Origin: Acidobacteriota bacterium | GTDB taxonomy: Bacteria > Acidobacteriota > Blastocatellia > HR10 | Direction: 5' to 3' | NCBI GenBank assembly: GCA_030550025.1 | Contig: JAUQQC010000013.1 | Location: 27,719-91,718 of the forward strand | DNA length: 64,000 nucleotides | Part shown: piece by piece, positions 34,954 to 43,937 of the stretch | Layout of the letters: every line of letters begins with the position of its first letter | How positions within the stretch are numbered: the first letter of the stretch is position 1 | Notes under the pieces: generated by a model | What the model was told of the DNA's origin: nothing | What the model saw: the letters and a program-made list of their open reading frames with translations, nothing else | Database searches by the model: none | Position numbers and translations under genes: made by a program

Positions 34954-36657
34954 TCACGATGCGGGGAGAGGGGATTCGATGCCTCCCCTCCTCTCCCTCT
35001 CGAAGGATTCCCGAAGCTGAGATTTTTGAATTTTCCCGCTTCCCGTCATGGGGAATTCCGAAACGAAACGAACATATCGCGGGACCTTGAAGGGAGCGAG
35101 ATGTCGACGGCAGTACGCTATGACCTCTTCCTCAGTCAAGCGCTCCCCTTCTTTGAGCTTCACGAAAGCGGCCGGGACCTCCCCCCACTGGGGATCAGGA
35201 ACGCCAATGATGGCCGCGGCGATGATCTTCGGATGCGCCAGAAGGAAATTCTCGACCTCCAGAGCTGAGACGTTCTCACCTCCAACGCGCAGCACGTCCT
35301 TCAATCGCCCGAGGAAGACCAGATATCTCTCTTCCGTCAACGCGCCGAGATCACCGGTGTGTAACCATCCTTCCGCATCAATGGCACGAGCCGTCTCGTC
35401 CGGCATGTTGTAATAGCCCATCATCACGTTATAGCCGCGCACGCAGATCTCGCCTGCTTGTCCGGGCGCGAGGCGCTCTCCGGTCTCGGGATCCCGAATC
35501 TCCACCTCAACGCCCGGATGGGGTCGACCATTCGTTCGCAACCGCCTCTCCCGTGCATCTCGCCAATCGGTGATGCAAACATTCGGACTCGCTTCCGAGA
35601 GCCCATAGACGGAACACACATGCCGGATGCCGATCTCATCGGCGATCATCTGCAGGAGCGCCGGAGGGCCCGCCGCCCATCCCTTCCTCAGACTCGAACG
35701 ATCCCGACGCGAGAAATCAGGATGATCACGAAGCATGAGGAACATCGTCTCGATGCCAATATACGCGGTGATCCGCTCTTCCTCGAAAAGTCGCAGCGTC
35801 TCCCCGGCGTCGAACTTGGTCATCATGTGTAAGACGTAGCCGCGCGTGACGGCCCCAAGGAGCGCACAGACCGAACCGCCGATGTGAAACATCGGCATGG
35901 CCGAGAGTACGCGATCGCTCTCGTCGAAGCCCGCGCGTCCGGCCATGAGGAAGGCGTTGCGCAAGGTCTGATCGTGTGCGAGCATGACGCCCTTCGGAAA
36001 GGCTGTGCTCCCGGACGTGTATTGAATGAGCACGACGTCATCCGGGCGGACATCCGCCTCTCGTTGGCGAAGCGCGCGCTCCCAATGAGGATCCGCGCCG
36101 AGCGCGAGCACGTGGGAGTAGGCGAACATCCCGGGCGCTCCGGGCCCAAGCGTGATCAGGCGCTTCAAATTTGGGAATCGGCGCGACCGAAGTCGTCCAG
36201 GTGGATAGACATTCGCCTCCGGACAGAGAGTACGGATGACGGCTTCGTATTCCGCGTCTAGGAAGCGATCCATCGTGATGAGCGTCGCCGCCTCAGATTG
36301 CCGCAAGACATATTCGAGCTCTCCCGCTTTGAACCGCGTGTTGAGAGGAACCACGACGGCTCCGATCTTGGCGATAGCGAACTGCGCGATGGCCGCCTCC
36401 GGCAGGTTGGCCAACCACAAGGCGACGCGCTCGCCCGGAGCAACGCCGAGCGCCAGCAACCCCCAAGCCAATCGATTCACTGCAGTCAAAAAGTCGGCCG
36501 CCGTATACGCTCGCCGAGTGGCTCTCCCATCGGATTCGGGGATCTCGACGTGATGGAAGACGAAGAGCTCTCTTTCCGGAGATCGCGCGGCCAAACGTTC
36601 CAAAGCCGCTCCATACGTGAGACGCGGCCACTCGAAGACCTCTTCATAAAGCGTCAT
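34954..36657 (-). CDS. AMP-dependent acyl-CoA synthetase/ligase
   Basis: A 567-residue ANL-superfamily ligase with the AMP/ATP loop IQYTSGSTAFPKGVMLAH near 210, VYGLSEASPNVCITDWRD near 352, GEICVRGYNVMMGYYNMPDETARAI near 405, TGDLGALTEERYLVFLGRLKDVLRVGGENVS near 440-470, and the catalytic Lys in MTGSGKIQKSQLR near 545. It activates a carboxylic acid to its CoA ester with ATP. In block A it lies between the SnoaL-like and TonB receptor genes, and may activate the imported acid. Specificity (fatty, aromatic or isoprenoid acid) is not readable. Confidence 0.92.
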   Translation of the reverse strand: MTLYEEVFEWPRLTYGAALERLAARSPERELFVFHHVEIPESDGRATRRAYTAADFLTAVNRLAWGLLALGVAPGERVALWLANLPEAAIAQFAIAKIGAVVVPLNTRFKAGELEYVLRQSEAATLITMDRFLDAEYEAVIRTLCPEANVYPPGRLRSRRFPNLKRLITLGPGAPGMFAYSHVLALGADPHWERALRQREADVRPDDVVLIQYTSGSTAFPKGVMLAHDQTLRNAFLMAGRAGFDESDRVLSAMPMFHIGGSVCALLGAVTRGYVLHMMTKFDAGETLRLFEEERITAYIGIETMFLMLRDHPDFSRRDRSSLRKGWAAGPPALLQMIADEIGIRHVCSVYGLSEASPNVCITDWRDARERRLRTNGRPHPGVEVEIRDPETGERLAPGQAGEICVRGYNVMMGYYNMPDETARAIDAEGWLHTGDLGALTEERYLVFLGRLKDVLRVGGENVSALEVENFLLAHPKIIAAAIIGVPDPQWGEVPAAFVKLKEGERLTEEEVIAYCRRHLAPFKVPRYVRFVSEFPMTGSGKIQKSQLRESFERERRGGIESPLPAS

Positions 36658-36685
36658 CCCCCCTCCTCCCCTTGCGGCCGAGGCG

Positions 36686-37078
36686 TCAGGCTTTTGGAAG
36701 CGCTCCGATCATCTCCAGGACGCGCGCGCTGTCGTAGAAGATCTGCAGCTTCCGAATTTGCCCGTCCCGAATCGTGAAGAGGTCTACAGCTTCGAAGACC
36801 ACCCGCTGTCCAGTTCGCGTCGTCCCCTCAAAGTGAATCTCGACGGCGACATCGCCTTCCGGGCTGAAGAAGAGCCGACGCACGTCATCAAACCGCTCAG
36901 GATAAAACTGCAGGACGTTCGCATAGAACCGACCGATCGCCTCGCGCCCGACGATGGGATCGGACATTGGGAAATGCAGCGAGGCGTCATGCGCAAAGAG
37001 CGCGACCAGATCATCGAGGCGCGTCTCATTCACGGCGGCGAAATACGTGCGGACGATCCGTTCGGATTCAGCGCTCAC
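36686..37078 (-). CDS. SnoaL-like/NTF2-fold protein
   Basis: A 130-residue NTF2-like protein: VRTYFAAVNETRLDDLVALFAHDASLHFP near residue 10, GREAIGRFYANVLQFYPERFDDV near 43, then a beta-rich half with GDVAVEIHFEGTTRTGQRVVFEAVDLFTIRDGQIRKLQIFYDS. The fold is used by ketosteroid isomerases, SnoaL cyclases and many small-molecule hydratases. An Asp in the FAHDA position and polar cavity residues are present. It sits 29 bp after the SDR gene and 28 bp before the acyl-CoA synthetase gene. An isomerase or dehydratase on a cyclic substrate is possible but unproven. Confidence 0.82.
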   Translation of the reverse strand: MSAESERIVRTYFAAVNETRLDDLVALFAHDASLHFPMSDPIVGREAIGRFYANVLQFYPERFDDVRRLFFSPEGDVAVEIHFEGTTRTGQRVVFEAVDLFTIRDGQIRKLQIFYDSARVLEMIGALPKA

Positions 37079-37107
37079 TTCTCACTCTCCTTGGGGAAAG
37101 CTCTCGG

Positions 37108-37878
37108 CTATTGAGCCGTGAATCCCCCATCAGCGACCAAGACGGCACCGGTCACATAGCTGGCGTCATCGCTGGCGAGGAATGCGATACAGGCGGCGAT
37201 CTCCTCGGGCCGCGCGATTCGCTTGAGGAGCGTGAGGTTGGCGTACATCTGTCGCACCTCCTCCGGGCTTCTCCCACCTGGAACGCGCCGACAGGCGCGT
37301 TCGAGCAAGGGGGTATCCACCGGTCCCGGACAGATGCAGTTGACCCGAATACCGTGCTCGGCGTAATCGGCAGCCATGCTCCGCGTCAGTTGAATGACGG
37401 CCGCTTTGGAAGCTCCATAGGCGGAGAACTCGCGCACGGCCACCAAACCACCAACCGAGGCGACATTAACGATAGCTCCCCCACCAGCCCGAATGATCTC
37501 AGGGATGGCGAACCGGCTCATGCGATAGACGCCGTTGAGATTGACGGCGATCTGCCATTCCCACTCATCATCGCGCGCTGTTGTGACCGAACCGATGGTC
37601 TCGATCCCCGCGTTATTGATCAGGATATCGAGTCCGCCCAAGAAAGCGACGGCTTCGGCGACCATGCGTTCGGCATCTTCGAGTCGTGAGACATCGCCGA
37701 CGATGGCCACGACTCGCGCGCCACGAGTGCGCAACGCATGGGCGACGGCTCGTGCCGTTTCGCCATCCAGATCGGCGAGAGCGACGGCCGCGCCTTCGGC
37801 GACGAATCGCTCGACCACCGCTCGACCGATGCCCGACGCCCCCCCGGTCACCAACGCCCGTTTGCCGAGCAATCGCAT
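37108..37878 (-). CDS. Short-chain dehydrogenase/reductase
   Basis: A 256-residue classical SDR: ALVTGGASGIGRAVVERF (residues 8-25), ADLDGE after the second strand (NAD preference), NNAGIE near 88, NVASVGG near 139 with the catalytic Ser, and YGASKAAVIQLTRSMA with Tyr/Lys near 154. Typical C-terminus (VTGAVLVADGGFTAQ). It probably oxidises a hydroxyl group on a CoA ester or free alcohol. It follows the LLM gene by 17 bp. Confidence 0.9.
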   Translation of the reverse strand: MRLLGKRALVTGGASGIGRAVVERFVAEGAAVALADLDGETARAVAHALRTRGARVVAIVGDVSRLEDAERMVAEAVAFLGGLDILINNAGIETIGSVTTARDDEWEWQIAVNLNGVYRMSRFAIPEIIRAGGGAIVNVASVGGLVAVREFSAYGASKAAVIQLTRSMAADYAEHGIRVNCICPGPVDTPLLERACRRVPGGRSPEEVRQMYANLTLLKRIARPEEIAACIAFLASDDASYVTGAVLVADGGFTAQ

Positions 37879-37895
37879 CTTCGCTCCCCCTCCAA

Positions 37896-39068
37896 TCAGG
37901 CGATCGCGGATATGAGTTCCTTCACCCGATCCAGAGCTTGAAATGATGCGCGCGTGCGCGCAGGATCGGCGAAGGGCGTGATGTTCCAGAGCACGATATG
38001 TCGCAGCCCGACCTCCGCGAGTGCGCCGATTTGCTCAGCGACATCTTCTGGCGTTCCATGAAGCGTGAAGTAGGCGACGACCTCACGGGGCACCTTCCGA
38101 ATCGCCGCCATCGCTTCCGCATACCCGAAGCGCGCGGGGATGTACGCGTGAAAACCGCTCGCTTCAGGCCCAAACGGCGGCTCATAACCGAAGCGAATGA
38201 AGACCTCAGCGGGAAGAAGCAAGCACAAGGCTTTCACGAGGACCGCCTCCATCATTCGAGCAACGGTTGCGCGGTCCTCATCTACGAGCACATAGGCGAG
38301 CATGCCCGGCGTGATCGCCACGGGATCGCGTCCGGCTTCGCGAGCGGCCCGGTGAATCTGCGCCAACTTCTCGCTGTACTCGGCTGGCGTCATCTTCGTA
38401 GGTAGCCATCCATCAGCATAACGCCCGGTGAGTCGCAACATGCGCGGTCCGTGTGCGGCGATCCAGATTGGGGGGTATCGGCTCTCATAGGGACCGAGGC
38501 CGAGCACAGCGCTCTCCAAGCGCCAGAATCGCCCCTCGAAATCAACGGGTCGCCCACCGGATTCCCACAACCGGCGAATGATCACCAGCCCTTCTTCGAG
38601 CCGGGAGACAGGTTGATCGAAGTCAAGTCCATAAGGCGTGATGTTCAACCGCTCGCCCGAGCCAAGCCCTAGGATCACCCGTCCGCGCGTGATGTGATCG
38701 AGGGTGAGCGCTGCCTGAGCGAGCATGGCCGGATGCCGACGGATCACATCGGTGACTCCGATCCCCAGCCGAATACGAGTCGTGTGCGCGCCGACAGCAG
38801 CGATCGTCGCCACGGGGTCGAAATACGTATCAGCGTTCGGTTGCATCTTCGCCAACGGAGTGATCTCCGGACGCCAAATCGCCTGCGGATGCCATCCCAT
38901 CAGATGACAGGGCCACCAAATGGCGTCATAACCTTTCGCCTCCGCCCGTTGCGCTTGCTGAAGAACCTTCTCGAACGGCGGCATGATCCCACCGGGCGCA
39001 CCAACTTCGACACGGCACCGCACCGCGCCCTCGAATCCTCCGCGCGATATAGAGTGATCCTTCTTCAC
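37896..39068 (-). CDS. LLM-class oxidoreductase, F420-dependent reductase-like
   Basis: A 390-residue luciferase-like protein with a longer chain than the two LLM genes at 29-31 kb. Motifs: YDAIWWPCHLMGW near 49, TRIRLGIGVTDVIRRHPAMLAQAALTLDHITRGRVILGLGSGE near 96-138, YPPIWIAAHGPRMLRLTGRYADGWLP near 198. This pattern is closest to Mer/phthiodiolone-ketoreductase-type F420 enzymes, so F420H2 is a plausible cofactor; FMN cannot be excluded. Its start overlaps the CoA-transferase beta-like stop by 4 bp (ATGA). Confidence 0.87.
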   Translation of the reverse strand: MKKDHSISRGGFEGAVRCRVEVGAPGGIMPPFEKVLQQAQRAEAKGYDAIWWPCHLMGWHPQAIWRPEITPLAKMQPNADTYFDPVATIAAVGAHTTRIRLGIGVTDVIRRHPAMLAQAALTLDHITRGRVILGLGSGERLNITPYGLDFDQPVSRLEEGLVIIRRLWESGGRPVDFEGRFWRLESAVLGLGPYESRYPPIWIAAHGPRMLRLTGRYADGWLPTKMTPAEYSEKLAQIHRAAREAGRDPVAITPGMLAYVLVDEDRATVARMMEAVLVKALCLLLPAEVFIRFGYEPPFGPEASGFHAYIPARFGYAEAMAAIRKVPREVVAYFTLHGTPEDVAEQIGALAEVGLRHIVLWNITPFADPARTRASFQALDRVKELISAIA

Positions 39069-39871
39069 TCCCGTCCGGAGGCGCTGCGGAACTCACGTCG
39101 CCTCATCCCATGCGGATCAATGACCTCTCGCAATAAGCAGATCTCTTCGACCGTCGGCGGCTCCGTCCGCGGAATCTCCTTGGGGATGATCAACGGGAAT
39201 CCCGTCTGTGCTTGGACCTCTTCGACCGTGACGCCCGGATGTACCGACTTCAACCGCATGCGTTTACTCTGCGGCTCGAAATCCATCACACACAGATTCG
39301 TGATGACGAGCTGCGGCCCATTCTTCAATCCCAACCGCTCGCGCGAATCCCCCCCATCCAGATACCCCGCGCAGGAACGAAAATCCACGCGTTCGACGAA
39401 CGTCCGTGGTGTATGCGTCGTCGTCCAGATGAAGATGCGCTTATCGAGCGACCCCATGTCGCCCATCCCCGCCGACCCCGGCAATCGCACTTTCGGTCGC
39501 GCGTAGTCGCCGATGACCGTGTTGTTGATGTTGCCGTATTGGTCGATCTGTGCGCCCCGGATACAAAAGGTCTCCAGAACGCCACGATGCACGTACGACC
39601 ACATATGCTCCTGCGGCAAGTACATAACGCACCGCTTCCACATCGTCGGATCGAGCGTATTGCCGATAAGGGGCTCCGGCTGAGCGTCCACGCCAACGGC
39701 TCCGGCGACCCACGTGAGTCCCGGCGCATGCGTGGCCCGTGCCAACAGGATCGCCGCGACCGGGATGAAGGAGACCGTCCCATTGAGAACGATGTCCTCG
39801 CTCCGAAACTGTCGAGCGAGCGTGACGACCATCAGCTCATCAATCGTGTACTCCCGCGCGATCGCAACCAT
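39065..39871 (-). CDS. CoA-transferase family I beta subunit, IpdB-like
   Basis: A 268-residue beta subunit: ARQFRSEDIVLNGTVSFIPVAAILLARATHAPGL at the start, GAQIDQYGNINNTVIGDY near 125, and MRLKSVHPGVTVEEVQAQTGFPL near the end. The loop expected to carry the catalytic Glu reads WVAGAVGVDAQ, so that residue is missing, as in the other two IpdAB-like modules here. It follows its alpha partner by 3 bp and overlaps the LLM gene. The pair probably forms a hydrolase of the IpdAB kind; acyl-CoA transfer cannot be excluded. Confidence 0.83.
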   Translation of the reverse strand: MVAIAREYTIDELMVVTLARQFRSEDIVLNGTVSFIPVAAILLARATHAPGLTWVAGAVGVDAQPEPLIGNTLDPTMWKRCVMYLPQEHMWSYVHRGVLETFCIRGAQIDQYGNINNTVIGDYARPKVRLPGSAGMGDMGSLDKRIFIWTTTHTPRTFVERVDFRSCAGYLDGGDSRERLGLKNGPQLVITNLCVMDFEPQSKRMRLKSVHPGVTVEEVQAQTGFPLIIPKEIPRTEPPTVEEICLLREVIDPHGMRRREFRSASGRE

Positions 39872-39874
39872 AGC

Positions 39875-40783
39875 TCAGGCCCATTGCCGAAGACGAAGAA
39901 GCGCTTCCGCCCCTCCCACTCGCTGGAGGTACTCCTCATGCGTAGCTGGGCCATAGACGTATTTCTCCAAAAAGGCGCGCGTCCCCTCGACCGTGCGCGA
40001 AGCGGACGCATACTCCTGAAAGAGCCTTCGATCGAAGCTGTAGAACGGATAGAGGGAACACGGATGGGCCCCGTACGGGACCTCGACGACGGCGTCCACC
40101 TGGAAATACGGAATACCCGTGTGAATGGGCGTTCGCCGAATCTCTTCGTTCTCGACGATCTCCTCAACGGTGACGATGACCCGCCTCGCCGCTCGTGGGA
40201 AGACATCGACATCAAGCCAGATGGGTTTCGGGAAGAATTGCACATTCCCATAAGCATCGGCGCGATGCGCATGGAGGATGGCGACATCCGGCTCTAAGGC
40301 CCGGCAAGCGATGACCTCTCGCCCCGTGAAGGGACACGCGATGACTCGCAACGTCTCGTGGTGAATGGCCAGCAGGTCTGTACCGAGCCCGGAGCGCGTG
40401 ACAAGAAAGGGAAGTCCATAGGCGCCAGCCAGAAGACGCGACAGGAGTTGATGCTCGCTGTACTCCTCCATGACGACCTCGCCGGTTTCCACGGCTCGGC
40501 GAAAGGCGTGGGCCATACCGAACTCATCGAGATTGACGATGATAGCGATGACGCGGCGCACGCATCCGGCGGCGATGAGCCAATCGAGCCCAATCCCTCC
40601 AACGATCATCACGACCGTGAGATCGCGTTTACCCACCCGGATCAACTCTCGCACGAACGCAAGCGGGCTCATCTGCGTCCCCATGCCCTGCAGCGCTACA
40701 ATATCCCCATCCCGCACAAGGGACGCCGCTTCAGCCAAGGACATGATCTTATTCGCCTTCTTCGCCGTCATGAGCTCCCCCAT
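39875..40783 (-). CDS. CoA-transferase family I alpha subunit, IpdA-like
   Basis: A 302-residue alpha subunit: VRDGDIVALQGMGTQMSPLAFVREL near residue 22, GGIGLDWLIAAGCVRRVIAIIVNLDEFGMAHAF near 61, GEVVMEEYSEHQ in the acidic segment of IpdA-type proteins, and HAHRADAYGNVQFF near 171. An ATG at 40,771 (MTAKKANK), four codons in, has a GGGGGAG just upstream and may be the real start. A gap of 142 bp without a gene separates it from the PaaK-like gene upstream. Confidence 0.84.
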   Translation of the reverse strand: MGELMTAKKANKIMSLAEAASLVRDGDIVALQGMGTQMSPLAFVRELIRVGKRDLTVVMIVGGIGLDWLIAAGCVRRVIAIIVNLDEFGMAHAFRRAVETGEVVMEEYSEHQLLSRLLAGAYGLPFLVTRSGLGTDLLAIHHETLRVIACPFTGREVIACRALEPDVAILHAHRADAYGNVQFFPKPIWLDVDVFPRAARRVIVTVEEIVENEEIRRTPIHTGIPYFQVDAVVEVPYGAHPCSLYPFYSFDRRLFQEYASASRTVEGTRAFLEKYVYGPATHEEYLQRVGGAEALLRLRQWA

Positions 40784-40925
40784 TCACCCGATGAGGAAGC
40801 CGCCGCGTCTCCCCACGTCAAGGCCAGTCCCCCCGGCGCGGATTGCCTCCTCCCGGTTGAAGATCCGCACCTTCGTGGGTGATGCGGAAGACAACGACCT
40901 CTCGCTCAACGCTTCATCAGTCCAC

Positions 40926-42209
40926 TCACACCCGCCGAAGGTCTTCGACGACCGGCGCATCGGCGGGAAAAGCCCCTGTAGGGATGAAGATGATCTCATC
41001 GGCCGTCACGCGGATCTTCTCTTTCAACTCTCGAGCGAGCACCTCCTTCAAGCTCGATTCGTCGGCCGCGCCCTTGAGCTCGATCTTCACCGTGAGCCGA
41101 TCGCGAATCCCCGGGCGATCCACGACGAGTTGGAACCGCCCGAGCTCAGGATGCTGGCCGATGACCTCCTCTACCTCCCGCGGGACGATGAAAAGCCCCT
41201 TCACGCGAGGAATCTGCCCGACCCGACCGAGGATCGGTCCGATCCGAGGCGTCGTCCTCCCACATGGACACGGCGCGCCGTCAAGCCCTTCGGTGATGTC
41301 GCCCGTCCGGTACCGAATGCTCGGCTGAGCCCGCTTCATCAGATCGGTGACCACCAACTCCCCGCGCTCGCCCTCCAGGACCGGCCGCTGCGTATGCGGA
41401 TCGAGGACCTCCACGATGAAACGAGGATCCACGTGCATGCCCCCCCCTTCCGGACACTCAGCGGCGACAAAGGGGACTTCACTCGTCCCGTAAATCTCGC
41501 GCGTTTGAAACCCGAAGGTTCGTTCCAGCTCTCGACGAAGCGTCCGCGCTCGCACCTCTCCGGTCACGATGGCTAAACGCAGCGAGAGATCACGTGCGGG
41601 ATCGAGCCCTATCTCCATAGCGACCTTGCCCAACTCCTCAGCGAAGGTGAAGAAGGCGAAGAGCACCGTCGTCCGCGTCGCTCGCATGACCTCCACATGC
41701 ATTCGGCTCTGTCCGGCCCCCCCAGGGATCACCGCACATCCAATCCTCCGAAACGCTTCATCAATAACCGTCCCGGCGATGACCCAGTGATACGTGCACG
41801 TCACATTCACGATGTCCTCCGGACGGACCCCACAGGTGTAGAACGCCTTGGCCGCGAGATCTACGACATAGGCATAGTCCTCTGGGGTGAAGACGATCAG
41901 TTCCGGTCCGGGCGACCAGTAGATGCGGATCAACTCTTCCGGCTTCACCGCCAGCAGTCGGCCGAAAGGAGGATGCTCGCGCTGATCCTCGATGATCTGC
42001 ATTTTGGTGAGGCACGGGACGGCTGCGAGAAACTCTTCCAGGTTGGCGATCTCCCTCGGTCTGACGCCGGCTGCCTTGAAAGCACTCCGATAGTAGGGGG
42101 AGCTGTGGTAGGCGTAGACGAGTTGCTCTTGCGCGCGCTCCCACTGCCAGCGGAGAAGCTCTTCGCGCGGCATCACCTCCAAGTGAGCATCCCAATAGGC
42201 GCCGTGCAT
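40926..42209 (-). CDS. Phenylacetate-CoA ligase family protein
   Basis: A 427-residue PaaK-like adenylate-forming enzyme: LRWQWERAQEQLVYAYHSSPYYRSAFKAAG near residue 19, EEVIGQHPELGRFQLVV near 335, REIYGTSEVPFVAAECPEGGG near 237, and GELVVTDLMKRAQPSIRYRTGDIT near 282. The usual ATP loop (SSGTTG) is not evident: the region reads RIYWSPGPELIVFTPED, so adenylation ability is uncertain. The C-terminal hinge (ILGRVGQIPRVKGLFIVP) is kept. Somewhat shorter than the paralogue at 8,878-10,254. It is 14 bp downstream of the lipoate ligase-like gene. Confidence 0.82.
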   Translation of the reverse strand: MHGAYWDAHLEVMPREELLRWQWERAQEQLVYAYHSSPYYRSAFKAAGVRPREIANLEEFLAAVPCLTKMQIIEDQREHPPFGRLLAVKPEELIRIYWSPGPELIVFTPEDYAYVVDLAAKAFYTCGVRPEDIVNVTCTYHWVIAGTVIDEAFRRIGCAVIPGGAGQSRMHVEVMRATRTTVLFAFFTFAEELGKVAMEIGLDPARDLSLRLAIVTGEVRARTLRRELERTFGFQTREIYGTSEVPFVAAECPEGGGMHVDPRFIVEVLDPHTQRPVLEGERGELVVTDLMKRAQPSIRYRTGDITEGLDGAPCPCGRTTPRIGPILGRVGQIPRVKGLFIVPREVEEVIGQHPELGRFQLVVDRPGIRDRLTVKIELKGAADESSLKEVLARELKEKIRVTADEIIFIPTGAFPADAPVVEDLRRV

Positions 42210-42223
42210 GATCTTCGATCCTC

Positions 42224-43417
42224 CTATTTCACTTGAGCCCTGAACGGCTCTTCATATGCCTCGACGGGGATGAGCCGCTCACCCGCCTTTTGAATCGCCC
42301 GGACGATGTCCTCAGGCTGGATCAAGGGCATCTCGAAATCCGGCCGGGAGAAGACGCTCTCGACAGCGTCCCGAATCTCATCTTCCTTGGTCACGAGAAC
42401 TCCACGCAAAGCGTCGCGGAAGTACTCCAAGGCACCGAAGGAGAAGAGCGTCGGTTGCGGCCTCCAGTAGAAATCGCCCGTGAGCAAGCAATCCCGGATC
42501 TCCCCACGCCCATCGACGACGAGACTCGCTACGATTAACTTGCGGGATTTGTACGCCGCCCTGCCCAATCGGCTTCCCGAGGGCGCCATCGCGCACATCC
42601 GCTTCGTGGAGAGCCGCCTAATCCATGTCTCGCTCTCGAAAAAGGGCACGGTTCGCGCCAATTCTTCCTCCTCCTCCCGCGTCCAGGATTCGGGAACGAC
42701 GATCTCCTCTCCCATGAGGGCCTTCACGTTCTCCCGAATCACCGCTTCGATGACGTCTTCCAATCTGATCGAAATCCCCTGCTGCTGGGTCACCTCCTGA
42801 AGGGGCTTCATCCGCGCCTGCGGCGTCTTCGTCTCTTTGTCCTCGAATTTCTCCGGATAATGATGGAGGCACTCGACATAGGCCTGCGCTGTGGGGGAAG
42901 GAAGTGCCCCCCAAATGATCGAACTGCAAGCCGACCAATAGTCAGGCAAGGCGTAATTGCCGGCATAGCTGGCGATCACTTTATACCGAGCCTCCCCGAA
43001 GAGAATCTCCGTATCCCCGATGGCCCGATACTCAGCGGCAAAGCCAAGCCGACGAAGCGCCGCCGCGTTCGCCCAGCCGTTCAAATCGGATTGGGAGAGG
43101 AGGGTAACGTGAGGTTTCTCGTAGGACTTTCGATAGTAGTAGAGGATCAAGGGCAATCCTTCAGTGAACGCCCCCGCTCCACCCCCGCAACAGAGATGAC
43201 GAAACGGAACATGCCCGCGCTCGCGTACGCGCCGCGTGTCCATCCGATCCCCGTCGTCGTTGACCCCGATGCTCAAGGAGGGTCGCTCTTGGCTGAAACG
43301 GAGCACGACAACCGTATTGCGGAACGTCCCCTCGAGCATCTCTTGCGCCATCAGATTATCAATGGCCGACCAGTAGGAGTTCGGAACACCAGTCATCTCG
43401 ACTCTTCGAACGGACAT
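42224..43417 (-). CDS. Lipoate/biotin-protein ligase family (LplA-like)
   Basis: A 397-residue protein of the lipoate-protein ligase A/B family: NSYWSAIDNLMAQEMLEGTF near residue 12, VVLRFSQERPSLSIGVND near 34, RERGHVPFRHLCCGGGAGAFTEG near 63 (the Gly-rich lipoyl-AMP loop), and FGEARYKVIASYAGNYAL near 128 with the expected Lys. The C-terminal half is long (from about 220). The start at 43,417 follows GGGGG. It lies 30 bp downstream of the truncated VOC gene. No lipoylated dehydrogenase or glycine-cleavage gene is nearby, so either it serves the cell generally or it has a different acyl substrate. Confidence 0.8.
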   Translation of the reverse strand: MSVRRVEMTGVPNSYWSAIDNLMAQEMLEGTFRNTVVVLRFSQERPSLSIGVNDDGDRMDTRRVRERGHVPFRHLCCGGGAGAFTEGLPLILYYYRKSYEKPHVTLLSQSDLNGWANAAALRRLGFAAEYRAIGDTEILFGEARYKVIASYAGNYALPDYWSACSSIIWGALPSPTAQAYVECLHHYPEKFEDKETKTPQARMKPLQEVTQQQGISIRLEDVIEAVIRENVKALMGEEIVVPESWTREEEEELARTVPFFESETWIRRLSTKRMCAMAPSGSRLGRAAYKSRKLIVASLVVDGRGEIRDCLLTGDFYWRPQPTLFSFGALEYFRDALRGVLVTKEDEIRDAVESVFSRPDFEMPLIQPEDIVRAIQKAGERLIPVEAYEEPFRAQVK

Positions 43418-43447
43418 GGTTCTCGCCCCCTTTCTCCGACTCAAAGG

Positions 43448-43672
43448 TCAAGTATGAGGACGCCGAAGGCGAATTTCGGCCGAAGGAGCGTTTCCCGTCG
43501 GCTGTAACAACTCGATCTTCACGCCCGGTGAGAGACGCAACTGAACGGTCCGAATGCCCAGCTCCTCGTCATCCCCACCCATGAGGAACTCGCCGCCCAG
43601 GAGATCTCGGAAGAGGACAAGGGCCTCCTCAATGGACCAGATGGCGATGGCAATATGATCTACAGCCTTCAT
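43448..43672 (-). CDS. Short VOC-like protein, apparently the N-terminal half of an epimerase
   Basis: This frame starts MKAVDHIAIAIWSIEEALVL and matches the first half of methylmalonyl-CoA epimerase-type VOC proteins, including the DHIAIA metal His and KIELLQPTGNAPSA with the Glu. It stops at residue 74, where relatives continue to about 130-150. The second half is absent: the next gene, an LplA-like ligase, begins 30 bp later. It is either a decaying remnant or a half-size domain protein. The other two VOC genes in the window are full length. Confidence 0.55.
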   Translation of the reverse strand: MKAVDHIAIAIWSIEEALVLFRDLLGGEFLMGGDDEELGIRTVQLRLSPGVKIELLQPTGNAPSAEIRLRRPHT

Positions 43673-43937
43673 GGAGATGCACGCTGGTGAAGATCTTGAC
43701 ACGCCGCCCTCTCCAAATGCGCTGAGCGTCACCCTCGAAAACTATCAGGAGGAGGTGTCCACAAGGGTTTGGCAGGCTACCGCCGTCTCGGTCACCAAAG
43801 GGTAACCGCCTCGATACCTCTCTCCCTTGTCCGACCTCTTCACATCCGCTCGAACGCAGCTGATGAGCGCCTTCTTCAAGGAGCGCAGGACCGACCCCTT
43901 GATCGCTCCCCGATCCCACGCGAGCCCCCGCATCCGT

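Noticed and set aside
43745..43933. 62-codon minus-strand frame just after the block A operator
   Set aside because: No ribosome site, no recognisable family and Arg/Gly-rich composition; not enough to call a gene.
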